Assembly (NCBI GenBank): GCA_947174505.1 | Contig: CAMWJF010000021.1 | Location: 1 to 60,563 of the forward strand | Direction of reading: 5' to 3' | Length of the DNA: 60,563 bases | DNA from: an uncultured Lachnospiraceae bacterium | Lineage (GTDB): Bacteria; Bacillota; Clostridia; Lachnospirales; Lachnospiraceae | Shown here: in pieces, positions 1 through 7,844 of the stretch | Position numbering within the stretch: the first letter of the stretch is position 1 | How the letters are laid out: every line of letters starts with the position of its first letter | Notes under the pieces: generated by a model | Database searches by the model: none | What the model was told of the DNA's origin: nothing | The model's input: the letters and a program-made list of their open reading frames with translations, nothing else | Translations under genes and position numbers: made by a program

Positions 1-381
1 GAAGCAATTCAAATGTATGAAAAGGCATTTAATGGAAAGATTAGTTGTATGATTACATACGGAGAGGCGAATGACCCTGCATATATTCCGTTGCTTAAGG
101 AAAATCAAAAAGAATATATATACCATTCGGAACTTGTATTGGATAATCAAAGAATTATCATGAGTGACCATGTGGATATTGAATTTCAAACGTGCTATTC
201 CAATTTCCTTACTATTATGTATGATACAAAAGAAGAAGTGAAAAGGGCATATGAAATCATGAAAGAAGGAAGTAAGACAATATATCAGCTAGAAGCAACG
301 CCATACAGTTCTTGCCGAGTTGTTTTTGTTGATAAGTTTGGAATTCGTTGGGGAATTATGACCGAACAAACAGAGCGATGA
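1..381 (+). CDS. VOC (glyoxalase/PhnB-like) family protein, 5' partial
   Basis: The reading frame is open from base 1 and the first codons read EAIQMYEKAFNGKI, which matches the usual 'A-x-x-F/Y-Y-x-x-A-F' opening of PhnB-like VOC proteins. The true start therefore lies before the window, and the ATG at 13 is probably internal. The C-terminal part, ending DKFGIRWGIM, is typical of the last beta strand of this fold. Members are metal-binding enzymes or binding proteins of varied chemistry, so no substrate can be assigned. It is followed by a perfect terminator at 457-490. Confidence 0.7.
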   Translation, partial: EAIQMYEKAFNGKISCMITYGEANDPAYIPLLKENQKEYIYHSELVLDNQRIIMSDHVDIEFQTCYSNFLTIMYDTKEEVKRAYEIMKEGSKTIYQLEATPYSSCRVVFVDKFGIRWGIMTEQTER

Positions 382-415
382 GTTCAAATTTGTCAAGTAA
401 GAGTGGAAAAGTATT

Positions 416-436
416 TTGGCGCCGAAACGGTGCCAA
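416..436 (+). other. GC-rich hairpin before terminator
   Basis: TTGGCGCC, loop GAAAC, then GGTGCCAA makes an 8-bp stem with one G-U pair. It lies between the VOC gene and the terminator and may protect the 3' end of the message. The function is inferred only. Confidence 0.35.
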
Positions 437-456
437 GAAATCATGCAAATAAAATG

Positions 457-490
457 GGACTTTCCGAGGTCTTTCGGAAAGTCCTTTTTT
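457..490 (+). terminator. Rho-independent terminator of the VOC gene
   Basis: A perfect 11-bp stem (GGACTTTCCGA / TCGGAAAGTCC) with a 6-base loop is followed directly by six T residues. Confidence 0.9.
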
Positions 491-646
491 CAATGCTTGG
501 TGGGACAGCCCCTGCATCGAAAACCGTTAAGTCACTTTTGAAAAATCTACCCGGAAACACGGAATTGTGGTAAAATTGCAGTTAGTAAAAAGCGCTGACC
601 AGTCGGTACAGAAGAAAAGTTATAAATCAGGGGAGGCGGAAATGCA

Positions 647-1807
647 ATGAGATGTATATTGATGAATAAAAATATGCCTGTAGTAGAGTTGGAACTGGAT
701 GACGATACTGCAACCATATTAAAGATAAGGAAGAATTACGAATTGGATTTCCTGCCTGTCGGAATAGATGTAAGAACAGGCGCTCCAAATAGAAAGGAAT
801 TAAATGAGTGGTGGCTTGGAAGAAGTATTCCTGCAAGCCGATTGGGTCTTAGAACGGCATTGGAGCAACTGGGCGTTCAGTATCCGGAGCAGTTATTACT
901 AAGATGTTACGGGCTGAGTCTGTCTGATCAATACTGGATGAACCCTGTAGACAGTGAACTGAAATGGAAAAATATCAATTTTTTCGAAAATGATTTTTCG
1001 GATGATGTGGGGAATATTCTGTTTGGTCAGCCGGCAGAACGGAATATTGATTTGATGTCTCCATGTAATACCTCAGACGGATGGTTGAAAAAGAGGTGGA
1101 AAATTATAGATTCGAAAAGATGTTTAGTGAAGGCTGGCAGTAATCCTTATATGCAGGAGCCGCTTAATGAAGCATTTGGAACGAGGCTCCATGAAAGACT
1201 TGGCTGTAAAAATTACGTGCTTTACAAAGCATTTTTTGAGGATGGCGTTCCCTATAGTGTTTGCGAAAACTTTATCAGTACGAATACGGAACTGGTAAAT
1301 GCGGTAAGTATCAATCGCAGCATAAAAAGGAGCAGTCAGTTTTCTTCTTATGAGCATTTTTTGAATGCCTGTGGCAGGCTCGGCATTCCGGGGATGAAAG
1401 AATTTCTTGATTATATACTGGTATTTGATTATCTGATGGCAAATACGGACAGGCACTTTGGGAATTTTGGAGCGGTTCGAAATGTAGAAACCCTGGAATG
1501 GATAGGCCCAGCGCCGGTATTTGACAGCGGAACAAGCCTCTGGCATGATAAACTTACGAGAGTGATCAATGCGTCAGAGGAAATAGAATCGAAGCCGTTT
1601 TATCCCAATGTTTCAAGACAGATGAAATTGGTTTCGGATTTTAGCTGGATTCCGTTTGAAGAGCTGAGTCATTTAAAGGATGATATAAGAGAAATTTTTG
1701 TGCCGACAGAATATATTGACGAGGAGCGCATCGAGGCGCTGATGAATGCGGTAACTGCCAGAGTGGAAGACCTGAAAGAGATGGAGATGAGGCAGAAAAA
1801 GCAATAA
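647..1807 (+). CDS. HipA-like serine/threonine kinase, orphan
   Basis: This 386-residue protein carries the landmarks of the HipA kinase fold. They are a beta-strand lysine in CLVKAGSN, a conserved glutamate region EPLNEAFGTRLHERLG, the catalytic loop NTDRHFGNFG and the metal-binding segment PVFDSGTSLW. HipA proteins are toxin kinases that in Proteobacteria phosphorylate glutamyl-tRNA synthetase and are held in check by HipB. No HTH antitoxin gene lies on either side. The start at 647 follows GGGAGG at a good distance. All catalytic residues appear intact, so an active kinase is likely, but the target is unknown. The flanking genes are unrelated housekeeping genes. Confidence 0.75.
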   Translation: MRCILMNKNMPVVELELDDDTATILKIRKNYELDFLPVGIDVRTGAPNRKELNEWWLGRSIPASRLGLRTALEQLGVQYPEQLLLRCYGLSLSDQYWMNPVDSELKWKNINFFENDFSDDVGNILFGQPAERNIDLMSPCNTSDGWLKKRWKIIDSKRCLVKAGSNPYMQEPLNEAFGTRLHERLGCKNYVLYKAFFEDGVPYSVCENFISTNTELVNAVSINRSIKRSSQFSSYEHFLNACGRLGIPGMKEFLDYILVFDYLMANTDRHFGNFGAVRNVETLEWIGPAPVFDSGTSLWHDKLTRVINASEEIESKPFYPNVSRQMKLVSDFSWIPFEELSHLKDDIREIFVPTEYIDEERIEALMNAVTARVEDLKEMEMRQKKQ

Positions 1808-1879
1808 TTAAGTGTTATCTTATGAATTTCCTGTTATAATAGAAATGGTCCGGACAGGAAACAGAACGAGGTAAAGCAT

Positions 1880-2110
1880 ATGCGGGAGATGGAATTTAAG
1901 ATGGAACGTCCGGGACTTCTCAAAGAGGGAGACCGGGTTACGGTGACCGAGGGCGTTCTTCCCAGCAATTACTATTATACAATAGACCCGGCTCTTGCCA
2001 TGTCAGGCAACTTCCCTTTTCGGGAGAGGATGTTAGAGCGGGAGGGCGTAGTGACCGAAGTGAAAGAGACCGCCAGAGGGTATTATGTGGTGGCAAGATT
2101 CGGGGAATAG
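1880..2110 (+). CDS. Small conserved-looking hypothetical protein
   Basis: A 76-residue protein with a clear start (GAGG eight bases upstream) lies 26 bases before ridA. It contains two short beta-rich stretches (GDRVTVTEG and GVVTEVKETARGYYVVARF) that look like a small SH3-like barrel. No family is recognised. A TATAAT at 1835-1840 could be its -10 element. The close spacing suggests co-transcription with the RidA gene. Confidence 0.6.
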   Translation: MREMEFKMERPGLLKEGDRVTVTEGVLPSNYYYTIDPALAMSGNFPFRERMLEREGVVTEVKETARGYYVVARFGE

Positions 2111-2136
2111 AAAAAAAGGAAAGAGAGGAAAATATT

Positions 2137-2514
2137 ATGTTAACTAAAGTATCTACAGACAAAGCGCCGGCGGCCATCGGGCCTTATTCGCAGGGAATCA
2201 TCGCGGGGGATTTTCTCTTCGCGTCGGGGCAGATTCCGATCGACCCCGCCACCGGGGAAATCAAGGGCAAGGACGTAACCGAACAGGCGGAGCAGGCCAT
2301 GAAGAATGTGGGCGCGATTCTGGCGGAGGCAGGCACGGATTACACAAAGGTCGTAAAGACCACCTGTTTTCTTGCGGAGATGGCGGATTTTGCGGCATTT
2401 AACGCGGTATACGAGAAGTATTTTACCGAGAAGCCGGCGAGAAGCTGTGTGGCTGTGAAACAGCTCCCGAAGGATGTGCTCTGCGAGGTGGAGGTTTTGG
2501 CGTATTTAAAGTAG
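2137..2514 (+). CDS. ridA: RidA family reactive intermediate deaminase
   Basis: The 125-residue product matches the whole YjgF/YER057c/UK114 family length. It has the opening APAAIGPYSQGI, the middle ASGQIPIDP and the C-terminal CEVEVLAYLK with the conserved arginine region ARSCVAVKQLP. RidA hydrolyses reactive enamine/imine intermediates released by PLP enzymes such as threonine dehydratase and so protects other PLP enzymes in the cytoplasm. The start is preceded by GAGAGG. It is short and normal for the family. Confidence 0.93.
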   Translation: MLTKVSTDKAPAAIGPYSQGIIAGDFLFASGQIPIDPATGEIKGKDVTEQAEQAMKNVGAILAEAGTDYTKVVKTTCFLAEMADFAAFNAVYEKYFTEKPARSCVAVKQLPKDVLCEVEVLAYLK

Positions 2515-2536
2515 GGCGGATATCCGGCGGAATATT

Positions 2537-2605
2537 GGTTTACATAACGCATGTACATCTCCGTACAAAAAATGGTTTACATAAATAACAGAAAGGTTTA
2601 CATAA
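2537..2605 (+). repeat. Three direct copies of GGTTTACATAA
   Basis: GGTTTACATAA occurs at 2537-2547, 2574-2584 and 2595-2605 in the ridA/shikimate kinase gap. The last copy runs into the start region of the kinase gene. The 37-base spacing of the first two recurs in reverse orientation at 37519-37567. Confidence 0.7.
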
Positions 2606-2608
2606 GAT

Positions 2609-3109
2609 TTGGACAAAAATAATATTGTTTTGATAGGCATGCCCGGCGCGGGAAAAAGCACGGTGGGCGTGGTACTTGCCAAGAAGCTAGGGTACGCTTT
2701 TGTGGATGCGGATCTGGTGATTCAGGGCAGGGAAGGAAAGCTTCTGCACGAGATCATAGCGGAACAGGGCGTGGAAGGTTTCTGGCGGACCGAGGAGGCA
2801 GTGGGCGAATCCATAGAGGCCAGACGGACGGTGATTGCCACCGGGGGCAGCGCAGTTTACGGGGAGCGCGCCATGGCGCATTATAAACAGATCGGCACGG
2901 TGGTGTATCTGTCCCTTCCGCTGGAAGGAATCAGGGAGCGGCTCGGCGATCTCACCGAGCGGGGCGTGACGCTTAAGGCCGGACAGGATCTGGACGGCCT
3001 GTATGAGGAGCGGCAGCCGCTCTATGAAAAATATGCCGATATGACGGTAGAATGCGAGGGGCTTTCGATTCGTGAAATCGTGGAGAAAGTTGCGCTGGGC
3101 GTCCGGTAA
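2609..3109 (+). CDS. aroK: Shikimate kinase
   Basis: The 166-residue protein begins NIVLIGMPGAGKSTVG, a Walker A loop typical of shikimate kinases. It continues with the shikimate-binding FVDADLVI (D-x-D), E-G-F-W-R-T-E-E, and the ATGGSAVY glycine-rich segment that contacts shikimate. It would phosphorylate shikimate at the 3-hydroxyl in the chorismate pathway. The only usable start is TTG at 2609, which gives MDKNN; AGAAAGG lies about 12 bases upstream. The other pathway genes are not in the window. A member with weak substrate specificity is possible, but the motifs are complete. Confidence 0.85.
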   Translation: MDKNNIVLIGMPGAGKSTVGVVLAKKLGYAFVDADLVIQGREGKLLHEIIAEQGVEGFWRTEEAVGESIEARRTVIATGGSAVYGERAMAHYKQIGTVVYLSLPLEGIRERLGDLTERGVTLKAGQDLDGLYEERQPLYEKYADMTVECEGLSIREIVEKVALGVR

Positions 3110-3326
3110 ACGGGAAGTATAGTGACATTTGAACAAAAAGGAAGGAGAGTGGGAACGTATCCTGATCGGACTTGGGTGCGTTCCCATTTGTATGCCATAA
3201 TAGGGGCGAATACAAATTTCATAATGCTGCATAATCTTTTCCAAATGACAGAAACTAACAGCAAAAAGATTTTAGTGCCGGTTGAAAGGGCATTGAGATG
3301 CTTGGATATGGAGGAAAAAGGAAAAG

Positions 3327-3686
3327 ATGATGGATTATATCAATGCGTTCTGGGTGGGCGGCCTGATTTGCGCGCTGGTGCAGATTCTTCTGGAAAAGAC
3401 GAAACTGATGCCGGGCCGCGTTATGGTGCTTCTGGTCTGCGTGGGGGCAGTGATCAGCTTTGTCGGGTGGTATGAGCCTTTTATGGAGTATGCGGGGGCC
3501 GGAGCCAGCGTGCCGCTTCTGGGCTATGGCAATATTCTGATGAAGGGCGTGAAGGAGGCCGTGGATGAGAACGGCTTTATCGGTCTGTTTCAGGGTGGTT
3601 TTAAGACAGGCGCGGTAGGATGCGCGGCGGCGCTGGTGTTCGGGTATCTGGCGAGCCTTATTTTTAAACCGAAGCCCAAAAAATAA
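3327..3686 (+). CDS. spoVAE: Stage V sporulation protein AE (SpoVAE)
   Basis: The 119-residue hydrophobic protein has the SpoVAE pattern: three to four membrane segments, the phrase ICALVQILLEKTKLMPGRV near the N-terminus, and the glycine-rich SVPLLGYGNILMKGV loop. SpoVA proteins form the channel that moves dipicolinic acid into the forespore and out on germination. GGAGG lies upstream of the ATG at 3327. In most spore formers spoVAE follows spoVAC and spoVAD; neither is present here, so this copy stands alone. Confidence 0.88.
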   Translation: MMDYINAFWVGGLICALVQILLEKTKLMPGRVMVLLVCVGAVISFVGWYEPFMEYAGAGASVPLLGYGNILMKGVKEAVDENGFIGLFQGGFKTGAVGCAAALVFGYLASLIFKPKPKK

Positions 3687-3919
3687 ATATTTTACTTTTT
3701 TTGTATTATTTTTGAAGACAATGCAGGGACAGTTCCGTTAATATGTATAGATGCACAAAAACAATGTGCTGTCACAGGTTGGAATGATCTGCGATGGAGA
3801 GGGACAGTTGCTTTTGTTTTGTGCGTCAGCAATGGAAAAATGTCCGGCATAAGACATAAAAAGGAGCGCAAACGTGTGGGTTTGCGGGTGGCGGAGCCGG
3901 AAGAAAGGGGGCAAAGCGC

Positions 3920-4489
3920 ATTAACAGGGAAGAACAATTGTCAGCGCTGATTGATTCTTACCAGCATCTTGTTTTTTCAATATGCTATAAAATGACAGCA
4001 GACTATTTTGCCTCCGAGGATCTGGCGCAGGAAACGTTTCTGTCGGTTTACAGGCATCTGGGAGAGTTTGACGGCAGATACGAAAAGGCGTGGGTCTGCC
4101 GGATTGCCACCAACAAGTGTCTGGACTATCTGCAGAGCGCGGGGCGGCGCAGCATTCCGACGGCGGATCTGGGATTCCAGGAAGCCAGAGGGCCGGATGC
4201 GGGAACGCCTTCCGGCAAAGGCGCGGGAGCCGCTGAGGAAAGTATGACGGCAGTGCAGCAGACGCCGGAGAGTATCTGTCTGGAAAAGGAGGTGCGGGAG
4301 ACATTGCTTTCCAGATGTTTGTCCCTAAAGCATCCCTACGATGAAATTGCCAAGGCTTACTATTATGACGAGCTGGATGCGGGAGACATTGCAAGGCAGA
4401 GAGGCGTTAAGAAAAAGACCATACAGACGCAGATTTACAGGGCGAGAAGTATGCTTCGCAGGATGTATGAAAAGGAGAAGGGCGCATGA
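3920..4489 (+). CDS. ECF-type sigma-70 family RNA polymerase sigma factor
   Basis: The protein contains sigma region 2 (LIDSYQHLVFSICYKMT to SEDLAQETFLSVYRHL) and region 4 (HPYDEIAKAYYYDELDAGDIARQRGVKK and onward). A glycine/alanine-rich linker separates them. ECF factors direct transcription of stress or envelope regulons and are held by a membrane anti-sigma factor, here the overlapping next gene. No ATG is available at the N-terminus. An ATT at 3920 sits eight bases after GGGGG and would give the typical opening (M)NREEQLSALI. The alternative is TTG at 3938, after AGGGA. The ATT choice is an inference from the reading. Confidence 0.85.
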   Translation: MNREEQLSALIDSYQHLVFSICYKMTADYFASEDLAQETFLSVYRHLGEFDGRYEKAWVCRIATNKCLDYLQSAGRRSIPTADLGFQEARGPDAGTPSGKGAGAAEESMTAVQQTPESICLEKEVRETLLSRCLSLKHPYDEIAKAYYYDELDAGDIARQRGVKKKTIQTQIYRARSMLRRMYEKEKGA

Positions 4490-4983
4490 TACATAATATT
4501 ACGGAAGAGCGAAAAAAATCGAATAGACGTGATGTTACCGTCCCGGCTCCTTTGACTGAGGAGGAACTGATGCGGCTGATCGGGACGGTCGAGGAGCGGG
4601 AGCTGCTGCATGCACCGGGGCATCTGAAGGGAAATATACTTTCACAGATTCAGGCAGGAAAACGGCGGGAAAGGGAACGGGCGCTTTTTTCTTACCGTGC
4701 TAAGGTTCTGGTAGGTATGGCGGCGGCCCTTACGGTGCTTTTCATTGTGCCGGTGGACGGTACGGATAAAGGGGATATGCCGCGGACGGGTATCCTGGAA
4801 TCGCTGTACGATGGGGAAACGCAGTACGTTGATGAATGGGAGCGGGATATTCTTGAGAGGCAGCAGGATATTGAGGAGACATGGGAGCGGTATCAGGCGG
4901 GACAGAAGAGGGCCGACGCAAGAAAGCGGTATTTCCGGAAGATTTCGGAAAAGTTTATAAATCATAAAAATTGGGAGGATTGA
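4486..4983 (+). CDS. Putative anti-sigma factor, single membrane segment
   Basis: A 165-residue protein whose ATG overlaps the sigma gene stop (ATGA). It has a charged N-terminal half of about 70 residues, one hydrophobic segment (VLVGMAAALTVLFIVPV, about 74-90) and a charged, probably helical C-terminal half. The layout (cytoplasmic sigma-binding part, membrane anchor, outer sensor part) and the coupling to an ECF gene support an anti-sigma role. No zinc-binding HxxxCxxC motif is present and no named family is recognised. Confidence 0.6.
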   Translation: MIHNITEERKKSNRRDVTVPAPLTEEELMRLIGTVEERELLHAPGHLKGNILSQIQAGKRRERERALFSYRAKVLVGMAAALTVLFIVPVDGTDKGDMPRTGILESLYDGETQYVDEWERDILERQQDIEETWERYQAGQKRADARKRYFRKISEKFINHKNWED

Positions 4984-4987
4984 TGAG

Positions 4988-5674
4988 ATGAAAAAGCAGA
5001 AAAACAGATTTTGGCTGTTTGTGTTTTCCCTTTGCCCGGGGGCAGGGCATATGTATATGGGGCTGATGCGGATGGGGCTGAGCTTCATGCTGGGCTTTAT
5101 GCTGATGATCATGGTGGTTGCGATTACGGAAGTTGCTATATTGTCGGTGTTTCCAATTATACTCTACATATACAGTTTCTTCCACGCCAACAATATCGGC
5201 GGGCTGGATGCAGAGCAGTTTGCAGCTCTGGAGGACGAATATCTTTTGGGTTTCGGGGAGTGGGATACCAGCCGGTTGAAGCTGAATAAGAAAAACAGAA
5301 ATGTGGCGGCGGTGGTGTGCATTGTATTGGGTGTCTGCATGTTGTGGAATGTGGGCTTCGGTATGCTCAGGGATTATGTTGGCTGGGATAACCCGGTTAT
5401 CAAAGCGGTTTATTATACCATGAGGGATGAGGTGCCGAGGACGATTATAGCGGTAGGCGTGATCTGGTTCGGCGTGTCGCTGCTGCGTGGAAAAAAGATA
5501 GAGTTTGCCGAAAATGACGGGCGGGATGAGGCGGATTCCGCAGAGAGGCCGATGGCATTGATCGGGCAGAAAGAGGAAGAACACAGGCCGGACGGGCATA
5601 GTGCGGAAGAGCAGAAAGCGGACGTGCAGGGAACGGACGAAAAGATGATGCAGGAAAGTGAGCAGGGGGAGTAG
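4988..5674 (+). CDS. Multi-pass membrane protein of the sigma operon, TM2-like start
   Basis: A 228-residue protein. It opens with FWLFVFSLCPGAGHMYMGLM, which resembles the TM2-domain pattern (P-G-x-G-x-x-Y-x-G) followed by two tightly spaced membrane segments. Two more hydrophobic segments lie around 105-125 and 148-165. The last 55 residues are highly charged and disordered. It starts four bases after the putative anti-sigma gene and is clearly in the same operon, so it may be part of the signal input. The exact function is unknown. Confidence 0.6.
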   Translation: MKKQKNRFWLFVFSLCPGAGHMYMGLMRMGLSFMLGFMLMIMVVAITEVAILSVFPIILYIYSFFHANNIGGLDAEQFAALEDEYLLGFGEWDTSRLKLNKKNRNVAAVVCIVLGVCMLWNVGFGMLRDYVGWDNPVIKAVYYTMRDEVPRTIIAVGVIWFGVSLLRGKKIEFAENDGRDEADSAERPMALIGQKEEEHRPDGHSAEEQKADVQGTDEKMMQESEQGE

Positions 5675-5676
5675 AA

Positions 5677-5700
5677 GATTGAAGATTAAAATTTTCAATC
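5677..5700 (+). other. Inverted repeat in intergenic gap
   Basis: GATTGAA and TTCAATC flank a 10-base A/T-rich loop directly after the stop of the membrane protein gene. It is not followed by a T-run, so termination would be weak. Confidence 0.3.
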
Positions 5701-5706
5701 AAGAGA

Positions 5707-5763
5707 TTTGTGTCTGCGCGTTGCTTGCCACAAACTCGTTTATGCGCAGAAAGCAACGCAGAA
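5707..5763 (+). promoter_or_regulatory. Alternative hairpins upstream of LiaI-like gene
   Basis: CTGCGC at 5714-5719 can pair with GCGCAG at 5744-5749. Alternatively, the longer arm CTGCGCGTTGCTT can pair with AAGCAACGCAG at 5751-5761, with one bulge. The two folds exclude each other and lie just before the ribosome binding site of the next gene. Regulation is inferred from structure only. Confidence 0.3.
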
Positions 5764-5775
5764 ATGGAGAAAAAC

Positions 5776-6123
5776 ATGGATATTCAGGAAAAGGACAGGT
5801 ACAGGGAGGAATCCGGGGGTCTGCGAACCCGCCGGGTCGGCTCCGTGACCTTCGGGCTGACGCTTATTTTGTTCGGTGTTCTGTTTCTCATACATACGGT
5901 CATGCCGTCGCTGCATTATGAGATGATTTTTCAGTTCTGGCCCGTGGTTTTTGTTTTGCTGGGGATTGAGATTCTGGTAGAAAACCATAAAAGCAACACG
6001 GATCAGTGTAAGTTTGTCTATGATTTTCCGGCGGTTCTGATGCTGGTTGTGATGCTCTTATTTGCCATGGTGATGGCGGCGGCAGAGTTTTCCCTGCAAT
6101 ATTACCAGAGGGGCTGGTGGTAA
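5776..6123 (+). CDS. Small membrane protein with LiaI/LiaF-like transmembrane region
   Basis: About 115 residues, starting at ATG 5776 (MDIQEKDRYREE) after GGAG. It has three hydrophobic stretches: SVTFGLTLILFGVLFLIHTV, MIFQFWPVVFVLLGIEILVE, and the C-terminal AVLMLVVMLLFAMVMA. The pattern 'F-G-L-x-L-I-x-x-G-x-x-F-L' followed by 'F-W-P-x-x-x-x-L-x-G-x-E' is that of LiaI-LiaF-like transmembrane domains, which occur in cell-envelope stress systems. As the last gene of the sigma/anti-sigma cluster it supports an envelope-stress role. Confidence 0.65.
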   Translation: MDIQEKDRYREESGGLRTRRVGSVTFGLTLILFGVLFLIHTVMPSLHYEMIFQFWPVVFVLLGIEILVENHKSNTDQCKFVYDFPAVLMLVVMLLFAMVMAAAEFSLQYYQRGWW

Positions 6124-6190
6124 TGTAGGATGGCGGCATCATGCGGCGGGTCTGCGCAGGCAAAGCCCGTGAAGTCAATTCCGAAGGAAT

Positions 6191-6697
6191 TTATTCCGGG
6201 TCGTCATAGTCGATCTGCCGCTTTGTCAAAAACTGTCTGACGGTTCTGTCCCAGAGCGCGTCCGGCGTCCTGTCCATGAGAAAGGTGTGGAAGGCGGTGC
6301 CGGTGATGAGCGTGAGGGCAGTGCCGTCATATTTTATATTGAGGACAAAAGCCTTCACCTGATCCGGTGTGACGGCGGTGTCGCCTTTTTCCAGAAGGGA
6401 GGCTGTGTAATCGGGGAGAAGATGCAGCACAAAGTGAAAGGCCGTGGGTGTGCGTTTTCCCTTAATCAGATCAAAACAGACAGGCCGGATTTTCTTCCAC
6501 TGCGTAAATTCGTAGGGCCTGATTTCTTTGTCTTCCCATTCTTCGGTGGTGTAGAACGCCCTGTTCTCGCGGCCGTCTATGGTGAAAGTGTTGTAGGTGC
6601 TGATGGAGGCCTGCTCCAGCAAAAAGGAGTCGAAGGCGTCCCCGGCAAGGAACTGGTTCATAAATTGTTTGACGTTCTTTACTTTCAGTGCAATCAT
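6191..6697 (-). CDS. DUF5721 family protein
   Basis: A 168-residue cytoplasmic protein beginning MIALKVKNVKQFMNQFL, with the internal phrase STYNTFTIDGRENRAF. As I recall this matches DUF5721, a family of unknown function common in Lachnospiraceae. No catalytic motif is evident. Its start overlaps (ATGA) the stop of an upstream gene remnant that resembles a nitrilase tail, so the original partner may have been that gene. Confidence 0.75.
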   Translation of the reverse strand: MIALKVKNVKQFMNQFLAGDAFDSFLLEQASISTYNTFTIDGRENRAFYTTEEWEDKEIRPYEFTQWKKIRPVCFDLIKGKRTPTAFHFVLHLLPDYTASLLEKGDTAVTPDQVKAFVLNIKYDGTALTLITGTAFHTFLMDRTPDALWDRTVRQFLTKRQIDYDDPE

Positions 6698-6833
6698 GTG
6701 CTGCCTTTCTGCCTGTCATATGCTTTTATCTTTCGGTAGGTGTTTCCCATCATTTCATGCGCCCTATAATTGCGGATTGCGTTCATGTCAAATTCTGCGA
6801 AATACAGACCTTCTGCCAGATCGTCCGCCATTA
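6694..6833 (-). pseudogene. Remnant of a carbon-nitrogen hydrolase (nitrilase) gene, 3' end only
   Basis: On the minus strand the frame ending at 6694 encodes ADDLAEGLYFAEFDMNAI followed by RNYRAHEMMGNTYRKIKAY. This closely resembles the C-terminal strand and tail of nitrilase-superfamily amidohydrolases ('E-x-L-Y-x-A-E-F-D ... Y-R-x-x-E-x-x-G-N-x-Y-R'). The N-terminal 200 or more residues with the Glu-Lys-Cys triad are missing. The leading ATG near 6830 is probably accidental. It overlaps the DUF5721 start. Confidence 0.6.
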
Positions 6834-6930
6834 ACAGGATGATATCGTTACATATCTTTGATTGTAAGGGAACTGCTGGTGATTTGCAATAAATATTTCC
6901 ATGCAATTCACGTGTAACGCTATTTCAGAT

Positions 6931-6959
6931 TTGCAAAACCGGGTATTCTATGATAGTAT
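6931..6959 (+). promoter_or_regulatory. Predicted sigma-A promoter of degV-family gene
   Basis: TTGCAA, a 17-base spacer and TAGTAT lie about 40 bases before the start codon at 7001. Confidence 0.5.
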
Positions 6960-7000
6960 AAGTAGTAATAAAAACTATGTAAAACGGTTGTGGGGGCTTT

Positions 7001-7837
7001 ATGAGTTATAAGATTGTGGTGGACAGCTGCTGCGAGCTGCCTGAAAATTATAAAAATGACAGCAGATTTCAGATCGTTCCGCTTGGGCTGGAAGTGGGCG
7101 ACTATATCATTCAGGACGACGAGAATTTTAACCAGAAAGAATTTTTGAGGAAGGTAGCAGATTATCCGCTGTGTCCCAAATCCTCCTGCCCCTCCCCTGA
7201 AAAATACCGGGAGGCCTTTCATGACGAGGCGGAGGAAATCTATGCGGTAACCCTGTCCTCCCACTTAAGCGGCAGCTATAACAGCGCGGAGCTGGGCAGG
7301 AGCCTTTACGTCGAAAAGTACGGCGAAAAGAAAATCCATGTGGTGGATTCCGAGTCTGCGAGCTGCGGGGAGACCCAGCTTGTGGAAAAGATCATCTCCA
7401 GCAAGGAGGCTGGTCTTGATTTTGGGGAGACAGTGAAGGCGGTGGAGACTTTTAAGCGGCAGATGCGCACGTATTTTGTGCTGGATAATCTGGAAACTCT
7501 CAGAAAAAACGGCCGTCTGAGCAGCGTGAAGGCGCTGGTGGCGTCTACCCTGAATATTAAACCGGTGATGGTGGGAAACTGGGGAGTCATTGAGCAGAAG
7601 GGACAGGCCATCGGCATCAACAAGGCGCTTGCCAAAATGGCGGACTGCATCGTGGGTGATGTGGAGAAGCCGGAAGAGAGAACGCTGATGATTACTCACT
7701 GTAACTGCCCGGAGCGGGCGGAGTTTATGCGCGGGCTGATGGAGAAGCGTGCTTCCTACAGAAACGTCCTGATCATGGACACCGCCGGGGTCAGCAGTAT
7801 GTATGCCAACGACGGCGGCGTGATTGTAACATTATAA
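7001..7837 (+). CDS. DegV family fatty-acid-binding protein
   Basis: The 278-residue product has the DegV pattern. The N-terminal YKIVVDSCCELP is followed by SSCPSPEKYREAF, then the fatty-acid-binding loop VTLSSHLSGSYNSAELG, and VVDSESASCGE. The C-terminal domain contains LDNLETLRKNGRLSS and LNIKPVM. DegV/FakB proteins bind a fatty acid in a deep cleft and can present it to the FakA kinase. No fakA is nearby, so the function here is open. It has its own predicted promoter and is followed by repeat A1. Confidence 0.9.
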   Translation: MSYKIVVDSCCELPENYKNDSRFQIVPLGLEVGDYIIQDDENFNQKEFLRKVADYPLCPKSSCPSPEKYREAFHDEAEEIYAVTLSSHLSGSYNSAELGRSLYVEKYGEKKIHVVDSESASCGETQLVEKIISSKEAGLDFGETVKAVETFKRQMRTYFVLDNLETLRKNGRLSSVKALVASTLNIKPVMVGNWGVIEQKGQAIGINKALAKMADCIVGDVEKPEERTLMITHCNCPERAEFMRGLMEKRASYRNVLIMDTAGVSSMYANDGGVIVTL

Positions 7838-7844
7838 CAACGCG

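Noticed and set aside
3122..3475. 117-codon frame before and over spoVAE
   Set aside because: It overlaps spoVAE in another frame, and its second half is clearly a frame shadow.
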